A DNA stretch of 61,391 nucleotides. Source: Gammaproteobacteria bacterium. GTDB taxonomy: Bacteria > Pseudomonadota > Gammaproteobacteria > Ga0077536. Both the position numbers and the translations under genes were made by a program. The DNA lies in the NCBI GenBank assembly GCA_024234975.1, contig JACKNH010000024.1, positions 1 through 61,391 on the forward strand. Reading direction: 5' to 3'. The notes under the pieces were generated by a model. It searched no databases and was not told the DNA's origin. It saw nothing but the letters and a program-made list of their open reading frames with translations. Shown here in pieces: positions 60,717 to 61,391 of this stretch; position 1 is the first letter of the stretch, and the number at the start of each line of letters is the position of its first letter.

Positions 60717-61306
60717 CAGGCGGCAAACGGATCGTAAGTGCCGACGTTCCACAGGTGCCCCTGCGGATCCCGACAAGTGAAACCGCGGCCGCCGTAGGAC
60801 TGGTCGACAATATCGATCACTATCTCGCCGCCTGCGTCGCGGACGCGTTGCCATATGACATCGGCATCAGGCACCACCAGGTACGGCGCCTGGGTTTCGC
60901 AACCACCGAGATCCCCCGGTTTGCGCAGCAACCGCCCGTACTGCGTATCCGCATACGGTCCCAACATCACCACTTCATGGCCATGCAGCAGCTGGGCGTG
61001 TTCCGGACGACCGTCGTCGCCATCCACGCGCAGCTTGAGTTCCATGCCGAACACCCGGCGCAACCAGTCGATCGCGGCTTCGACGTCTGCATATTGCAGC
61101 GTGGTGACGACCCGCCCCTTGCGCAACGCAATCTTGAGTTCGAGCAACTCGACCGCCATCTCCGGCACGTCCGCGCGCCGACCCGATTCCATCGGCAACA
61201 TCCAGCCATCAACCAGCTCGCGTTCGACCTGCAGCAGCTCCGCCACCTCGTGGCGCTCCAGATCTGCGGCGAGCATCACGTCGATCAAGCGATCCCGCGT
61301 ATTCAT
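60716..61306 (-). CDS. VOC/glyoxalase-fold protein with N-terminal helical domain
   Basis: 196 residues. The first ~60 residues are helical with a look of a helix-turn-helix (RHEVAELLQVERELVDGWM). The rest is a VOC fold (QYADVEAAIDWLRRVFG..., FTCRDPQGHLWNVGTYDPF). The metal-ligand pattern is not certain, so a binding rather than catalytic role is possible. It is coupled to the DUF938 gene. Confidence 0.78.
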   Translation of the reverse strand: MNTRDRLIDVMLAADLERHEVAELLQVERELVDGWMLPMESGRRADVPEMAVELLELKIALRKGRVVTTLQYADVEAAIDWLRRVFGMELKLRVDGDDGRPEHAQLLHGHEVVMLGPYADTQYGRLLRKPGDLGGCETQAPYLVVPDADVIWQRVRDAGGEIVIDIVDQSYGGRGFTCRDPQGHLWNVGTYDPFAA

Positions 61307-61391
61307 TGGCGTTCCTCCAACCGGTTGCGAACCTCGTGCATCTTTGGCATCTGACCACGTCCTACGCGCGCCGCCGCAACGTGCGCCGGGT
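61303..61391 (-). CDS. Possible C-terminal end of an upstream gene (cut by window edge)
   Basis: The minus strand is open from the right edge to a TGA at 61303-61305 and ends in a charged stretch (KMHEVRNRLEERQ). The stop overlaps the VOC gene's ATG (ATGA), which would fit coupling. GGAGGA for the VOC start lies inside it. It is too short to recognise. Confidence 0.25.
   Translation of the reverse strand, partial: PAHVAAARVGRGQMPKMHEVRNRLEERQ

Overview
This 61 kb window is a densely packed chromosomal segment of a gammaproteobacterium with fairly high GC. There are no rRNA or tRNA genes, plasmid genes or phage genes. Gene order is very close to Pseudomonas at three loci: tatD-pilZ-holB-tmk-mltG-pabC-fabF-acpP-fabG-fabD-plsX-rpmF-yceD-maf-rluC-rne, the rpoE(algU)-mucA-mucB-mucD-lepA-lepB-rnc-era-recO-pdxJ-acpS stress and ribosome cluster, and smc-zipA-ligA. 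I cannot name a genus.

Layout. 1-4.9 kb: the start of a VAO/4-cresol-dehydrogenase-like flavoprotein running off the left edge, a response-regulator PP2C phosphatase, the msrPQ periplasmic methionine sulfoxide repair pair and an APC amino acid permease. 5.0-6.7 kb: two copies of a ~90 bp palindromic repeat, one split by an IS110-family (IS1111-type) element whose ends I could reconstruct to the base. 7-9.8 kb: a membrane GGDEF-cupin fusion divergent from a class V aminotransferase. 9.8-24.8 kb: DNA replication and cell-wall genes, fatty acid synthesis, ribosomal protein and rRNA functions, all on the minus strand except maf, with an aldehyde dehydrogenase inserted. 24.8-29.7 kb: RNase E with a long leader and a repeat-rich tail, followed by a beta-CASP metallo-hydrolase. 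29.7-42.7 kb: prfC and the envelope-stress/ribosome cluster, headed by rpoE with a recognisable sigma-E promoter. 42.7-46.3 kb: nadB, an SDR and a diguanylate cyclase with a candidate sigma-54 promoter. 46.4-52.9 kb: ligA, zipA, smc. 53-61.4 kb: queF-cysZ-gluQ, thrH, a cobalamin adenosyltransferase, lptF-asnS, a CsgG-like SH3 protein, and a methyltransferase/VOC pair.

Most unusual points: (1) LigA has lost its four-cysteine zinc finger by in-frame deletion while every other domain is kept; (2) the IS1111-type element sits in a palindromic repeat and its 3' non-coding region carries short matches to both its target and its own end, as expected of a bridge/seek RNA; (3) a membrane protein joins a degenerate GGDEF domain (EGGNF) to a C-terminal cupin; (4) the conserved start of PlsX lies upstream of the first canonical start codon; (5) RNase E carries 25 tandem PAAS[T/A] units in DNA that looks recently expanded; (6) near-identical 21-bp minisatellites occur between recO and pdxJ and inside zipA. 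Most of the rest is ordinary housekeeping content. I found no CRISPR array, toxin-antitoxin pair or defence island.
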